Notes: generated by a model not told the origin, from the sequence alone. Numbered from the stretch's first letter, positions 58,401 through 61,837 are shown. The stretch is 64,000 nt of DNA from Atriophallophorus winterbourni (GCA_013407085.1 JACCGJ010000568.1:1-64000), one strand, 5' to 3'. A program made the numbers and translations.

Positions 58401-59357
58401 GATTACACGCTGGAGTCTCACTGCCATTGCTATTCTCCTTTCCAATATCTGTCTAGGCCTGGGCAACTTGGCAGTATCTTAGCCCACGTGCAGTCCTCGA
58501 CTGTGCGGCACTTTGCCTGGATCAGGCTTGTGATTTCATACCATACCATACAAGGTTAAGCATGGGTGGAATGCTACCTAGTAATATCCTCCTCCTGACT
58601 ATCGCCCTTGGTCTTTGTCGAAATTGAAACGTTAGCCAACAACTGCCTTAACCGATGCATGCAAATTTCCTTTCTTAATGACGACACTACCGGTCCTAAA
58701 CATTGTGTAATCAGATGAACCCGTTTCTTGGAAGATATAGACATCAGAATATCGTGGGTTGAATGCGCGATTGAGCCACTCAGTGTGGTCATGTTTCGAT
58801 TCATCATCATCCTCATAGACAACATTACACCGGTAGCACGTACTGAATGCGCAACTGCCATAAAACCATGAAAAAGTGAAATCCTAAAAGATGGGGAAGG
58901 GTGGGACTTAAATAGCTACGGATTCTATAGAAGAGTAAGCACAAACAAATTGGGAAGAGGTGCCTACAACTCGAATGGAACATGTATTCAATCGAGTTTC
59001 GTGAACGAGTAGAGCGACATCATCACGGCAGCTTCCTCGCGGATTTCACTGTCATGCATCATAATAAGCTTTTCTCGTCGCTCCGCTTGACAACATACAA
59101 GGTTAAGCAAACACTTCAAGATAATGCCTAGTGCAAGACCGTCATTGAACATGGTTTCGATTAAAGACGGTCATTTCAATTCGACCATCATTCCTGTAGG
59201 GGGCTGACTCTCTCGTCAGTCGTCAAATCATTTTTTTTCATTTTTGCTACCCTATTCAGAGAGGAAAGCGAGTCCGTGCTGGCATTGAAAGGCCTCACAC
59301 CGAACGGTATGCTTCCATTTGGTGCATTGTCGGGAGGCAAAGAATCTTTGAAATCAG
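28203..59357 (+). CDS. PPP3C: Calcineurin catalytic subunit A (protein phosphatase 2B), 11 exons, both ends missing
   Basis: A Ca2+/calmodulin-dependent serine/threonine phosphatase, cytosolic, expected to act as a heterodimer with calcineurin B. Exons: 28203-28403, 31105-31229, 38266-38377, 41576-41721, 41806-41945, 47598-47675, 50946-51040, 53730-53856, 53937-54011, 57550-57634, 59260-59357. All introns are GT-AG and all phases agree except inside exon 8, which has one extra base. Metal and catalytic motifs seen in order: [53 protein letters not shown]. Then come the calcineurin B-binding helix region and the calmodulin-binding stretch ([16 protein letters not shown]). The coding total is about 427 codons, so the N-terminal few dozen residues and the C-terminal autoinhibitory part lie in exons I could not find or outside the window. 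Alignment with animal calcineurin A is continuous across exons with no missing internal block. Nine introns of 1.2-7 kb are packed with repeats; two are 84 and 80 bp. Confident in identity; the a/b paralogue cannot be told. Confidence 0.97.
28577..28945 (+). mobile_element. RTE-like C-terminal fragment with a SINE A remnant at its start
   Basis: 28577-28618 matches the SINE A tail half. From about 28613 the plus strand encodes [20 protein letters not shown] and [13 protein letters not shown], which parallels YGCETWS and RIRWQHRVTNID of the RTE-like copy at 23 kb. Stops follow. It lies in the intron after exon 1. Confidence 0.75.
29160..29320 (+). mobile_element. tRNA-derived SINE T, copy 2
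   Basis: Order as at 32740: GTGGTGCTGGCCTCGCCCTA, GTTCACAACACTTGATTGAA, TTTGATTCGAAGTG (B-box position), TCTGTGCTTGGTGTTCTAC, then a CTCCCACC block. Immediately followed by LINE coding sequence. Confidence 0.75.
29340..30130 (+). mobile_element. RTE-like LINE C-terminus (thumb and C-terminal zinc finger)
   Basis: 29340-29733 encodes [40 protein letters not shown] and [19 protein letters not shown] frameshift near 29665 continues with [20 protein letters not shown] and [20 protein letters not shown], ending at a degraded Cys/His finger ([10 protein letters not shown], a stop, then GLFSHSKSC) near 29970-30040. The arrangement matches RTE-like ORF2 proteins in flatworms. A 5-prime truncated copy of the same element lies at 56325-56860. 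Confidence 0.85.
30489..30585 (+). mobile_element. SINE A, 3-prime half copy
   Basis: TCTGTCTAGGCCTGGGCAAC through GGATCAGGCTTGTGCTTTCA. About 97 bp, almost the same extent as the TSD-bounded copy at 24500. Confidence 0.85.
30873..30960 (-). mobile_element. SINE A, diverged 3-prime half
   Basis: Plus strand GAAATCACAGACCTGCCCCA to GAAATGCTGTCAGGTTGTCC, corresponding to the family block with several substitutions. Confidence 0.7.
31105..31229 (+). CDS. PPP3C: Calcineurin A exon 2 (GDxHG and GDxxDRG motifs)
   Basis: Encodes [20 protein letters not shown] and [18 protein letters not shown]. These carry the first two metal-binding motifs of the phosphoprotein phosphatase family: Asp and His of GDIHG, Asp of GDYVDRG. 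Acceptor TTCCATTTGCAG, donor GAA/GTAAGT. Length 125 bp fits phases 1 to 0. Confidence 0.97.
31286..31460 (+). mobile_element. RTE-like 3-prime terminal fragment with (ATG)n tail
   Basis: Starts in the C-terminal peptide [16 protein letters not shown] and ends with CATGATGATGATGATG at 31443-31460. The stretch before the tail matches, reversed, the 3-prime UTR of the RTE-like element at 22618-22700, which shows they share a 3-prime end. Confidence 0.8.
31461..32090. other. Intron sequence, little recognised
   Basis: A weak SINE A remnant is visible at about 31648-31715 (GCACATGGGCTGAGATATTG, GTCCGGTTGCCCTG). The rest holds no recognised motif. Confidence 0.5.
32091..32310 (-). mobile_element. 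SINE A, near full-length copy
   Basis: Plus strand ATCACAAGCCTGACCCAGGC through GTTTCCCAAGCCTAGACAGA to ACTGAACGATTACACATCCG. Confidence 0.8.
32740..32876 (+). mobile_element. tRNA-derived SINE T, best copy with A and B boxes
   Basis: TGGCCCGAGGG (32751-32761) fits the polymerase III A-box pattern TGGCNNAGNGG with one shift, and GGTTCGATTC (32795-32804) is an exact B-box match. Their spacing of about 34 bp is that of tRNA genes. The 3-prime part carries TTTTTAGATCCCACC, shared with copies at 26.1 and 29.2 kb. The head therefore derives from a tRNA and the body is family-specific. It ends where a LINE copy starts. Confidence 0.8.
32878..35130 (+). mobile_element. CR1-like LINE, endonuclease end to reverse transcriptase thumb, interrupted by SINE A
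   Basis: 32878-33255 encodes the end of the endonuclease ([21 protein letters not shown]). 33260-33600 holds linker frames ([31 protein letters not shown]). 33574-34083 encodes the reverse transcriptase start ([49 protein letters not shown]) up to VVFIDFG, where SINE A is inserted. After it come [36 protein letters not shown] and the catalytic [11 protein letters not shown] near 34390-34425. The thumb ([20 protein letters not shown]) closes at 34921, and a 3-prime UTR continues to about 35130. Frameshifts and stops are few, so it is a relatively young but dead copy. It lies inside a calcineurin intron in sense. Confidence 0.9.
34078..34163 (-). mobile_element. SINE A, 3-prime half copy inserted in a reverse transcriptase
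   Basis: Plus strand GTATGAAAGCACAAGCCTGG to GTCAGGTTGCCCAGGCC. It splits the first catalytic block of the surrounding LINE (FIDFG before it, RVPYRRLL after), so the SINE moved after the LINE landed. Confidence 0.85.
35131..35795. other. Intron sequence with a TA microsatellite
   Basis: A (TA)n run lies at about 35730-35748. Open frames on the minus strand at 35527-35216 and plus at 35380-35670 have no recognisable domain. Confidence 0.5.
35796..36170 (+). repeat. Repeat D copy 1 (about 370 bp)
   Basis: Begins with (CAT)n and AAGACAGCATTACACCGGTA, then GGGACTTAAATAACTACGGA, GAAGAGGTGCCTACACC, GTAGAGCGACATCAGCATGG, and ends near GGTCATGGAACACGGTTTCG. A closely similar copy is at 58800-59165 in the same orientation, and a part at 53300-53400. 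Function unknown. Confidence 0.85.
36424..37128 (-). CDS. Unrecognised open reading frame, 234 codons stop to stop
   Basis: The minus strand is open from 37128 to the stop at 36424-36426, the longest unexplained frame in the window. The first ATG in frame is at 36894 (156 codons, [14 protein letters not shown]). Upstream of it the frame still reads sensibly, with a Cys/His cluster ([10 protein letters not shown]) near 37070-37045, so the true start could be an exon joint or the frame a piece of a longer element protein. The product is rich in Arg, Lys, Ser and Asn and lacks membrane segments. It lies antisense in a calcineurin intron. I do not recognise a family; a transposon fragment is at least as likely as a host exon. 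Confidence 0.35.
   Translation of the reverse strand, partial: SFSSVPVANQFSNSDGKDCSCQAPCTHETGNKRQKYGRVTADWKKAIWYRRSSQGSEFSKCHQENNNAHVTQIKNPNRLCVFVERKWQLQCFSDNERLKKRLLDSSSPDKFIRASCRKTHRFPPRSTNVEVIQKENAVTRFTHDYDAEVVNEKRRVSVNREEVQDSHGLDNVLIGWLLRLKLPISIKELIRTRYMFIFTMPVDSSTHWLLSFETKFSRRNAKRVSKYRNMINKQ
37145..37230 (+). mobile_element. SINE A, 3-prime half, internally deleted
   Basis: GCCTAGGCCTGGGCAACCTG, CGCAGTCTATGACTG, then a deletion to GATCAAGCTTGTGATTTTAT. Confidence 0.75.
37319..37358 (+). other. Hairpin module, copy 1 (two stem-loops)
   Basis: GAATCA/TGATTC around CTTTC at 37319-37335 and GGTTCGT/ACGAACC around TAT at 37342-37358. In the second unit (37560-37576, 37593-37609) loops differ while stems are kept. 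Confidence 0.7.
37452..37489 (+). ncRNA. Hammerhead ribozyme, type I, helix II damaged
   Basis: Helix I CCAC/GUGG (37452-37455 with 37486-37489), core CUGAUGA (37456-37462), helix II region around loop AAACA (only the innermost C-G pair of four forms), GAAA (37476-37479), helix III ACC/GGU, cleavage triplet GUA with the cut expected after 37485. Core bases are intact, but the outer helix II pairs are lost, so activity is doubtful. Confidence 0.75.
37646..38265. other. Intron sequence upstream of calcineurin exon 3
   Basis: Open frames at 37752-38350 are by chance; no repeat family was recognised. It ends in a pyrimidine-rich tract and TTCTTCACAG, the acceptor of exon 3. Confidence 0.5.
38266..38377 (+). 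CDS. PPP3C: Calcineurin A exon 3 (GNHE motif)
   Basis: Encodes [20 protein letters not shown] and [17 protein letters not shown]. Asn and His of GNHE bind metal and orient the substrate phosphate in this family. Acceptor TTCTTCACAG, donor GAAT/GTAAGT. Length 112 bp gives phase 0 to 1, which matches exon 4. Confidence 0.97.
38850..39175 (+). mobile_element. CR1-like reverse transcriptase C-terminus, decayed
   Basis: The plus strand gives [20 protein letters not shown] near 38897-38955, a WNSLPRQ-like block near 39060-39075 and SELDLLMQ near 39112-39135, the usual sequence of C-terminal blocks in CR1/Jockey-like proteins. Many stops. Confidence 0.6.
39325..39700 (-). mobile_element. RTE-like reverse transcriptase fingers fragment
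   Basis: The minus-strand frame 39678-39325 contains [40 protein letters not shown] and [12 protein letters not shown]. This is the start of an RTE-type reverse transcriptase, where KKGSRSxCxNHRGISL is diagnostic. The palm is missing. Confidence 0.8.
40107..40640 (+). repeat. Repeat B copy
   Basis: Starts TGTGCGACTATCTCCTCCTG and ends CCTGGCTATGACAACCTTTG. Nearly full length, with a few base changes relative to the copies at 19.6 and 55.4 kb. Confidence 0.9.
40782..41275 (+). repeat. Repeat C copy
   Basis: From the (ATT)n-like start and TTTGCACAATCTGATACAGA to CCTCAGACACCACCG. It is the best preserved copy, without the duplicated GGGGG of the 21.9-kb copy. Confidence 0.9.
41576..41721 (+). 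CDS. PPP3C: Calcineurin A exon 4 (HGG motif)
   Basis: Encodes [20 protein letters not shown], then [20 protein letters not shown]. The HGG His is a metal ligand. Acceptor TTGTACCAG, donor CGA/GTAAGA. 146 bp, phase 1 to 0. The following intron is only 84 bp. Confidence 0.97.
41806..41945 (+). CDS. PPP3C: Calcineurin A exon 5
   Basis: Encodes [40 protein letters not shown] and GCSFFF. The LLWSDP and NSVRGCS blocks belong to the conserved active-site surroundings of calcineurin A. Acceptor CGTTTTCACAG, donor TTCAG/GTACGT. 140 bp, phase 0 to 2. Confidence 0.97.
42358..42404 (+). mobile_element. SINE A 5-prime head, truncated at a repeat B junction
   Basis: GATGCAGTACTTCTCTGTTGT and CAGCTAACGCC match the SINE A head. 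It stops exactly where repeat B (minus) begins with AAAGGTTGTTATAGCC. Confidence 0.65.
42405..42930 (-). repeat. Repeat B copy with (AAGT)n tail
   Basis: Reads on plus from GGTTGTTATAGCCGGGGTGG to TAGTTGCACAAAAGTAAAGT. The AAAGTAAAGTAA end is the clearest simple-repeat tail of the family and suggests that the plus strand is the sense strand of this copy if the tail is 3-prime. Confidence 0.85.
42946..43158 (+). mobile_element. SINE A copy
   Basis: GTTGCCACAGGTAGTGAGCT, TCTGTCTAGGCCTGGGCAAC, then GGCACTTTGCCTGGATCTC. The extreme tail is lost. A short internal duplication of the CTGACAGTAT region occurs at 43038. Confidence 0.8.
43308..43490 (+). mobile_element. SINE A copy
   Basis: CACCGGTAGTGAGCTGCCTG, TCTGTCTAGGGCTGGGCAAC, GGATCAGGCTTGTGGTTTCG and a CGTACATA tail. 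Confidence 0.85.
43491..44930. other. Intron sequence, nothing recognised
   Basis: No coding motif or family repeat. The open frame 44232-44023 (minus, 69 codons) has no recognisable content. Confidence 0.5.
44931..45108 (+). mobile_element. SINE A copy with CATACC tail
   Basis: From GATTGGCCCGAGGTAGTGAG to CTTTCATACCATCATACCAT. The pentamer-like ATACC tail is well preserved and fixes the 3-prime end of the family. Confidence 0.85.
45601..45835 (-). mobile_element. SINE A, near full-length copy
   Basis: Plus strand TATGGTATGAGAGCACAAGC to TGCACGATTGCACATCCGTG, about 235 bp. Confidence 0.85.
45955..46125 (-). mobile_element. SINE A, strongly diverged copy
   Basis: Plus strand TCACAAGTCTGATCTAGACA, TAAGATACTGCCTAGGTCTA, CAGCTCATCGCCCGTGG, GCGGTATAAAAAAAACGCAC, with internal deletions. 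Confidence 0.6.
46680..46910 (-). repeat. Repeat B, highly diverged fragment
   Basis: On plus, CATATGCCGTGCGTCTCAAG, CGGGCAGATGGATCCAG, AAGCCTCCACTGTTCTGCTG and GGCTACCCGATTACGAG run in the same order as the central blocks of repeat B, with large differences. Confidence 0.55.
47180..47408 (-). mobile_element. SINE A, near full-length copy
   Basis: Plus strand TATGAAAGCACAAGCCTGAT to TGCATGATTTGCACATCCAG. Confidence 0.85.
47598..47675 (+). CDS. PPP3C: Calcineurin A exon 6
   Basis: Encodes (S)[19 protein letters not shown] and HEAQDAG. The His of [10 protein letters not shown] is a metal ligand. Acceptor TTCATTACAG, donor GCAGG/GTGAGC. 78 bp, phase 2 to 2. Confidence 0.96.
47676..48146. other. 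Intron sequence, nothing recognised
   Basis: No coding motif or family repeat apart from the SINE A that follows. Confidence 0.5.
48147..48372 (-). mobile_element. SINE A, near full-length copy
   Basis: Plus strand TGAAATCACAGCCTGATCAC to TGCACGATTGCACATCCGTG. A short fragment of another copy in the opposite orientation (GGCACTTTGACCGTATCCAT) touches the gap at 48508-48536. Confidence 0.8.
48537..49536. other. Assembly gap, exactly 1,000 N
   Basis: A round-number run of N is a placeholder of unknown true length. It is bordered by SINE A on the left and a cut repeat C on the right, so the missing sequence probably includes the rest of a repeat C copy. Confidence 0.98.
49537..49700 (-). repeat. 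Repeat C, 5-prime part, cut by the gap
   Basis: Plus strand starts AATCTCCCCTACTTCGGTGT and ends with TCTGTATCAGATTGTGCAAA and an AT-rich run. It is the reverse complement of the first 160 bp of the copies at 21.9 and 40.8 kb. Confidence 0.85.
50063..50232 (-). mobile_element. SINE A copy, internally deleted
   Basis: Plus strand CATCGGCCTGATCCGGGCAA, CACGTGGGCAAATTGCCCAA, CAGTGAGACCTCAGCGTGTT, ending AGCACAGAAGTATG. The block with GATACTGTCAG is missing. Confidence 0.7.
50236..50425 (-). mobile_element. SINE A copy in tandem with the preceding one
   Basis: Plus strand AATCACAAACCTGATCAAGG, GTCAGGTTGCCCAGGCCTGG, CGTGTTTACGCATGCTGCTC. It directly follows the head of the previous copy. Confidence 0.75.
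50655..50742 (-). mobile_element. SINE A, 3-prime half with (TGAA)n flank
   Basis: Plus strand TGAAATCACAAACCTGATCC to CTGTCAGGTTTCCCAG, preceded by (GAAT)n at 50638-50656. Confidence 0.75.
50946..51040 (+). CDS. PPP3C: Calcineurin A exon 7 (SAPNY motif)
   Basis: Encodes [20 protein letters not shown] and [11 protein letters not shown]. The [10 protein letters not shown] block closes the catalytic fold of the family. Acceptor AACGTTCCAG, donor AAAG/GTAACT. 95 bp, phase 2 to 1. Confidence 0.96.
51330..51445 (+). mobile_element. Hammerhead-ribozyme element, deleted copy with TA microsatellite
   Basis: Contains GAGTGCTTGACCGGGAGTCA from the hairpin module, CTACTGTTTCAAGGCTCACT and a degraded ribozyme (51405-51437), ending in a (TA)n run at 51439-51455. 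The hairpins and the 5-prime strand of helix I are deleted. Confidence 0.75.
51405..51437 (+). pseudogene. Degraded hammerhead ribozyme
   Basis: The core reads CUGAGGA in place of CUGAUGA and GAAU in place of GAAA, so it should be inactive. Helix II is perfect here (UGGC/GCCA around AAACA) and shows what the ancestral stem was. Confidence 0.75.
51481..51671 (+). other. Short acidic open frame ending in a hairpin
   Basis: After TGAAATGCAG (an acceptor-like site) the frame reads [20 protein letters not shown], then [20 protein letters not shown] and ends CSCTPVLED with a TAA at 51669-51671. No family recognised. The composition (acidic, Ser/Thr-rich) is unlike chance frames nearby, but no donor or partner exon was found, so coding status is open. 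Confidence 0.3.
51643..51766. repeat. Perfect 30-bp inverted repeat with a 64-bp spacer
   Basis: 51643-51672 and 51737-51766 are exact reverse complements (core ACTCCAGTTTTAGAAGATT). The spacer contains ATATATATGTATACG. No mismatches, so it is recent or maintained. Confidence 0.9.
51767..52394. other. Intron sequence with SINE A remnants
   Basis: Strongly diverged SINE A pieces lie at about 51945-52035 (GTCTAGGCTAAGGGGACCGG, GAGTCTATGGCTGTGCGGAA) and 52262-52330. Otherwise nothing recognised. Confidence 0.5.
52399..52630 (+). mobile_element. SINE A, near full-length copy
   Basis: From GCACGGATGTGCAATCGTGC to GGATCAGGCTTGTGCTCTCA, about 230 bp in the inferred sense orientation. Confidence 0.85.
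52828..53205 (+). repeat. Repeat B, truncated copy
   Basis: Starts GAATATCTCCTCCTGAAGGA and ends abruptly at GGCGCCAGTCACTCGTTTTC, missing the last 150 bp of the family. It opens a chance frame of about 190 codons with a unique tail. Confidence 0.85.
53300..53400 (+). repeat. Repeat D, fragment
   Basis: GTGAATGAGTAGAGTGACAT, CAGCATGACAGCATC, TAACAAACTTTCCTTGCCAC and CAACAT parallel the end of repeat D at 36000-36110 with many differences. Confidence 0.6.
53730..53856 (+). CDS. PPP3C: Calcineurin A exon 8, carries a one-base frameshift
   Basis: The first frame encodes [19 protein letters not shown]; after about 53786 the family sequence continues only in the next frame as [20 protein letters not shown] and EK. 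Neighbouring phases (exon 7 ends phase 1, exon 9 starts with two bases) require 126 bp; the exon has 127. This is the latch and calcineurin B-binding helix start, the most conserved part of the protein. Acceptor TCACTTCAG, donor AAAGG/GTAAGT. Either a homopolymer error in the C-rich GCTCCCCGCC stretch or a true mutation. Confidence 0.93.
53937..54011 (+). CDS. PPP3C: Calcineurin A exon 9 (calcineurin B-binding helix)
   Basis: Encodes [20 protein letters not shown] and DEQLD. The amphipathic [15 protein letters not shown] helix binds calcineurin B. The preceding intron is only 80 bp; acceptor TGTACTTTCAG, donor GACG/GTATGT. 75 bp, phase 1 to 1. Confidence 0.95.
54012..55440. other. Intron sequence with a TG microsatellite
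   Basis: A (TA)(TG) run at 54919-54943 and a weak SINE A piece near 54470-54530 (CTAGGCCTAGACAGGCTGCC, GCAGTCTATGACTATGCGGC). Nothing else recognised. Confidence 0.5.
55443..55975 (+). repeat. Repeat B, full-length copy
   Basis: TGTGCGACTATCTCCTCCTG to CCTGGCTATGACAACCTTTG. Preceded by TACTTTTACTT, the reverse of the (AAGT)n tail. Best reference copy of the family. Confidence 0.9.
56325..56860 (+). mobile_element. RTE-like C-terminal fragment, second copy
   Basis: Starts at ATCGTGGATGGACAGAGTGA and follows the element at 29570-30080 base for base with substitutions and a few indels (GTAAAGCGTCGTCTGCAAGC, CGTTGCAAGCGCTGCGGGAG). The Cys/His finger (CKRCG) is better preserved here than in the 29-kb copy. 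Frames are broken. Confidence 0.85.
56861..57549. other. Intron sequence before calcineurin exon 10
   Basis: C+T-rich, with several overlapping chance frames (56933-57633) that run through the exon. No repeat family recognised. Confidence 0.5.
57550..57634 (+). CDS. PPP3C: Calcineurin A exon 10 (calmodulin-binding region)
   Basis: Encodes [20 protein letters not shown] and MARVFTVL. This basic amphipathic helix binds calmodulin and releases autoinhibition. Acceptor TTGTTCCAG, donor TTGAG/GTAAGT. 85 bp, phase 1 to 2. The position after exon 9 is also where vertebrate genes splice alternatively, but no alternative exon was seen here. Confidence 0.96.
57635..58315. other. Intron sequence, nothing recognised
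   Basis: No coding motif. 57912-57924 holds a short GGAC repeat. Confidence 0.5.
58318..58552 (+). mobile_element. SINE A, full-length copy with (ATACC)n tail
   Basis: From ACAATGTGCAATCGTGCAGC to TGATTTCATACCATACCATA. Gives the full extent (about 235 bp) and the tail of the family. Confidence 0.9.
58800..59165 (+). repeat. Repeat D copy 2
   Basis: CATCATCATCCTCATAGACA, GGGACTTAAATAGCTACGGA, GTTTCGTGAACGAGTAGAGC, to CATTGAACATGGTTTCGATT. Same orientation as copy 1. Confidence 0.85.
59260..59357 (+). CDS. PPP3C: Calcineurin A exon 11 of those found
   Basis: Encodes (R)[19 protein letters not shown], then [13 protein letters not shown], the stretch between the calmodulin-binding and autoinhibitory segments. 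Acceptor CCTATTCAG, donor TCAG/GTGAGT. 98 bp, phase 2 to 1. The donor shows that at least one more coding exon follows; none was recognised up to 64 kb. Confidence 0.95.
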
Positions 59358-59877
59358 GTGAGTCTCGCACACTTGGACTATTCTGTGTGTGTGTGTGTGT
59401 GGCTGACGTTTTTTGTTCCGGTTGTAAGTCGACACTTGTTCCGTGTCCTTGAGGAAATGCGCATTTGAGCTGCGCATCCGTGTGACCATCGTCGCATCTG
59501 TGTTGCGTGCAACTTGTCATTGATTCTGGGGAATGTCGACGTTAAACGCATCATGCATTCGCCTATTGTCGGGTGGCAGTTAGTGCTTCGTCATAGACCG
59601 CACGTGAGCGGTAATACTTTCAGATTGTCCAGGTCTGGACAAACGTTGTACAAAAGATATCACGTTATCTGTTCGCCTCATAATGATAGTGCTGGCAATC
59701 GAATCACATCTGCTTGATGTCCTGCCTCGATCTCCCTGTTAATGGGAAAATCTACACGCTGATCCTCATCATGGATCCAGAGGAAATGCCGAGCAACGTG
59801 AAGTAGGATACGTGGATAATCCCATCTAGCCCCAGCAGAAACGATGCTATCTCAGATAGTGGATATGACTTCACTGC
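59358..59877. other. Intron or downstream sequence with a (GT)n microsatellite
   Basis: (TG)n at 59383-59401. A weak SINE A piece at about 59590-59645 (CATAGACCGCACGTGAGCGG). No further calcineurin exon found. Confidence 0.5.
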
Positions 59878-60092
59878 CGTACTTTAGTGCTGTGCGGCTA
59901 ACACCGTGCTTAGTTGATTGGCCATCGGTTGTGTGCTGCATGCGGAAACACGTTGGAGTCTCATTACGATCTCTGTTTTCTTTCTGATATCTGTCTAGGC
60001 ATGGGCAACCTGCTAGTATTTTCGCCCACTTGCAGTTCCTAACTGTGCGGCACTTTGCCTGGATCAGTCTTGCGCTTTCATGCCATACCAGC
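59878..60092 (+). mobile_element. SINE A copy
   Basis: CGTACTTTAGTGCTGTGCGG, TGTGTGCTGCATGCGGAAAC, TCTGTCTAGGCATGGGCAAC, GGATCAGTCTTGCGCTTTCA. Confidence 0.85.
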
Positions 60093-60109
60093 AGTAGTGG
60101 ATTCTGAGA

Positions 60110-60360
60110 GCGATCTGCTACCGTCATTTACATTTGTCACGTAAAAAATACGCCATACGTCTAGTGTCTGGCGGTCCAGCTCTTGTTGTGTTGCATCTCC
60201 GAAAAGTGTGAGTACTTACCCAGCAGGATTCCAACCTCCCCTCCATATCCGTAACTCATAATCAATAGCAAAATTAAAATAGCGACGCGATTGAACAGTG
60301 CTGAGCCCAACTGGCGAATACTTGATGCTGGTCGTGACTGTTTTGTGGTCAAGGCCTATC
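60110..60360 (-). mobile_element. RTE-like reverse transcriptase palm remnant
   Basis: The minus strand gives LFNRVAILILLLIMSYGYGG, then LLGKYSHFSEMQHNKSWTAR. Its layout resembles the block around YADDI and the following EDPHIMQ(Q)ALDRL region of the RTE-like copy at 23.7 kb, with the catalytic box itself lost. Weak. Confidence 0.4.
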
Positions 60361-60498
60361 CCTGATCGTCAAAGCAGGGAGTGATGCTCGCTGTCTCAAT
60401 GTAGGTGACATCATTCCCGTCCGATACTGTTGATCGTTTTGCTGTACTATTGAAATACAAACACCCCAGATGTGTTGCTCACATCCCCCGAAATTACA

Positions 60499-60540
60499 CT
60501 CCACTACCGGTTTCCGGCTGTTTGTCGTCATCAGGTGGAG
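60499..60540 (-). ncRNA. Hammerhead ribozyme, type I, nearly intact
   Basis: Minus strand: helix I CUCCAC/GUGGAG (perfect, 6 bp), core CUGAUGA, helix II CGAC-AAACA-GCCG (three of four pairs), GAAA, helix III ACC/GGU, cleavage triplet GUA, cut expected between 60505 and 60504. All conserved core bases are present. Confidence 0.82.
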
Positions 60541-60590
60541 ACAGTAAGGTTAGTTTCAATGAGCCTTGAAACAGTGGATAAATGGTAAAC

Positions 60591-60704
60591 GAATGCCACT
60601 TTTGTCATCCATAAGCGCCTTGAGCGCTTGACAACGAATCACTATGTGATTCTGTGTTTGAACATCGTGGTTCGTTGTACGAACCCTATGCAACAATGGC
60701 ATTC
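60591..60704 (-). other. Cloverleaf-like hairpin module
   Basis: An outer 8-bp stem (60591-60598 with 60697-60704) encloses three perfect stem-loops: AAGCGC/GCGCTT (60613-60629), GAATCAC/GTGATTC (60636-60652), GGTTCGT/ACGAACC (60669-60685). Confidence 0.7.
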
Positions 60705-60715
60705 AAGTATAACCT

Positions 60716-61250
60716 TCTTTGCCTGTTAGTTTATATTTTTAATATTTTTCTCCCCCTTCCTTTTGCAATTCATGTGTATCGATTTTGTGTCTGTCCCATA
60801 TTGGTCGTACTTGCGAATAAATTGTTCCCGAAAATCGTTGTCTGTGTCAGAAATGTCCTGAAACAAATTGTTTTCCCCGTAGCTGTTTGATAAATGTCAA
60901 ACAGGCACACGGATCACGGTGCGTCGCTTAAACCAGAGGCTATTTTTTCTCGAAATTTCTTATTTGTGCTGAATTTAGAAGTGTGTGTGGAACGTAGGCT
61001 TGCTTTGTCTGTCATATAGTTCGCTTTGAATTTTCTATCAGCGGTAAAAGTTTACTCAGCAAAAACTACCATTCGTCGCAACTGATAAATCGGACGAACG
61101 AACTGTCCGCTCCTCAGGCTACGTTTTGTTTTCGACTAACAGTGCCGCAGTGATGCAATGGAATCTCGTTCTTCGTTTCCTCCCTATTTATCATCCTACA
61201 GAGTACTCATAAGCAGATCAGCAAATCTAGGGTAGGGTATGGTATGGTAT
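60716..61250. other. No recognisable gene
   Basis: The 78-codon frame 60654-60890 is hydrophobic by chance. It ends with a (TATGG)n run at 61230-61247, which matches the SINE A tail in reverse. Confidence 0.5.
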
Positions 61251-61254
61251 GAAA

Positions 61255-61830
61255 GGTTCCAAAGGTTGTAATGGCCGGGGGTGACAGTGGAGATAAGCTC
61301 CCACTATTTATAAAATGCTCCCATATGGCATGCGTTTCAAATAGCCTCTGACAACCAAGTCCAGCTTCTGGCCTGCACGAGTGGCTCCCAGAGCCCGGCG
61401 GAACTACTTCTACCAACAGGAGAAGGGGCGAAGCGGTTGCTGGCGCTTAAAACCAGTTTGCCCGGCATCATTGGAGTCTCGTCAGCTACTGCAATCCTCA
61501 GGGGAAGGAAAACCCTGACCCCAAACCCCCACTGCCTTTAGGGTCACCCGATTGCGGGAAAGGCTTCGGGAGAAAACCCCGAGGAAAAATCCGGCGAGAA
61601 GCCCCGTAGGTAGATAACTGGCGCACAGCGCGTTTATCTGGCAACTCCCTGCTGCCTTGTAGGTTGCACTTGGCTGTGCAAAGCTAGAAGGTGTACTCGA
61701 ACAAACACCAGTGTTGCTGGGGACAAATCATTGTACACTATCCCCAAGAAAACTTCATGAGACGTCTCAATCCGAACCTCAATGAAGCCGCTAATCCACC
61801 CGTGAGCCAGCCGCACAAAGTAAAGTAAGT
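61255..61830 (-). repeat. Repeat B, diverged copy, first of a tandem pair
   Basis: On plus from GGTTCCAAAGGTTGTAATGG to CAGCCGCACAAAGTAAAGTA. The central part differs from other copies and about 30 bp are rearranged near 61740-61800. Ends with the (AAGT)n-like tail, followed immediately by the next copy. Confidence 0.8.
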
Positions 61831-61837
61831 AAAAGTA

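Larger units (their letters stand above)
60455..60715 (-). mobile_element. Hammerhead-ribozyme element, single unit
   Basis: On the minus strand the order is CTTGAATGCCA, the hairpin module (60704-60591, outer stem GAATGCCA/TGGCATTC), CCACTGTTTCAAGGCTCA, then the ribozyme (60540-60499) and a TGTGAGCAACACA end. Compared with the 37-kb copy the hairpin module is inverted relative to the ribozyme. Confidence 0.8.

Noticed and set aside
60654..60890. Hydrophobic 78-codon frame as a membrane protein
   Set aside because: It starts within the hairpin module of a ribozyme element and continues in T-rich sequence; no supporting signal.
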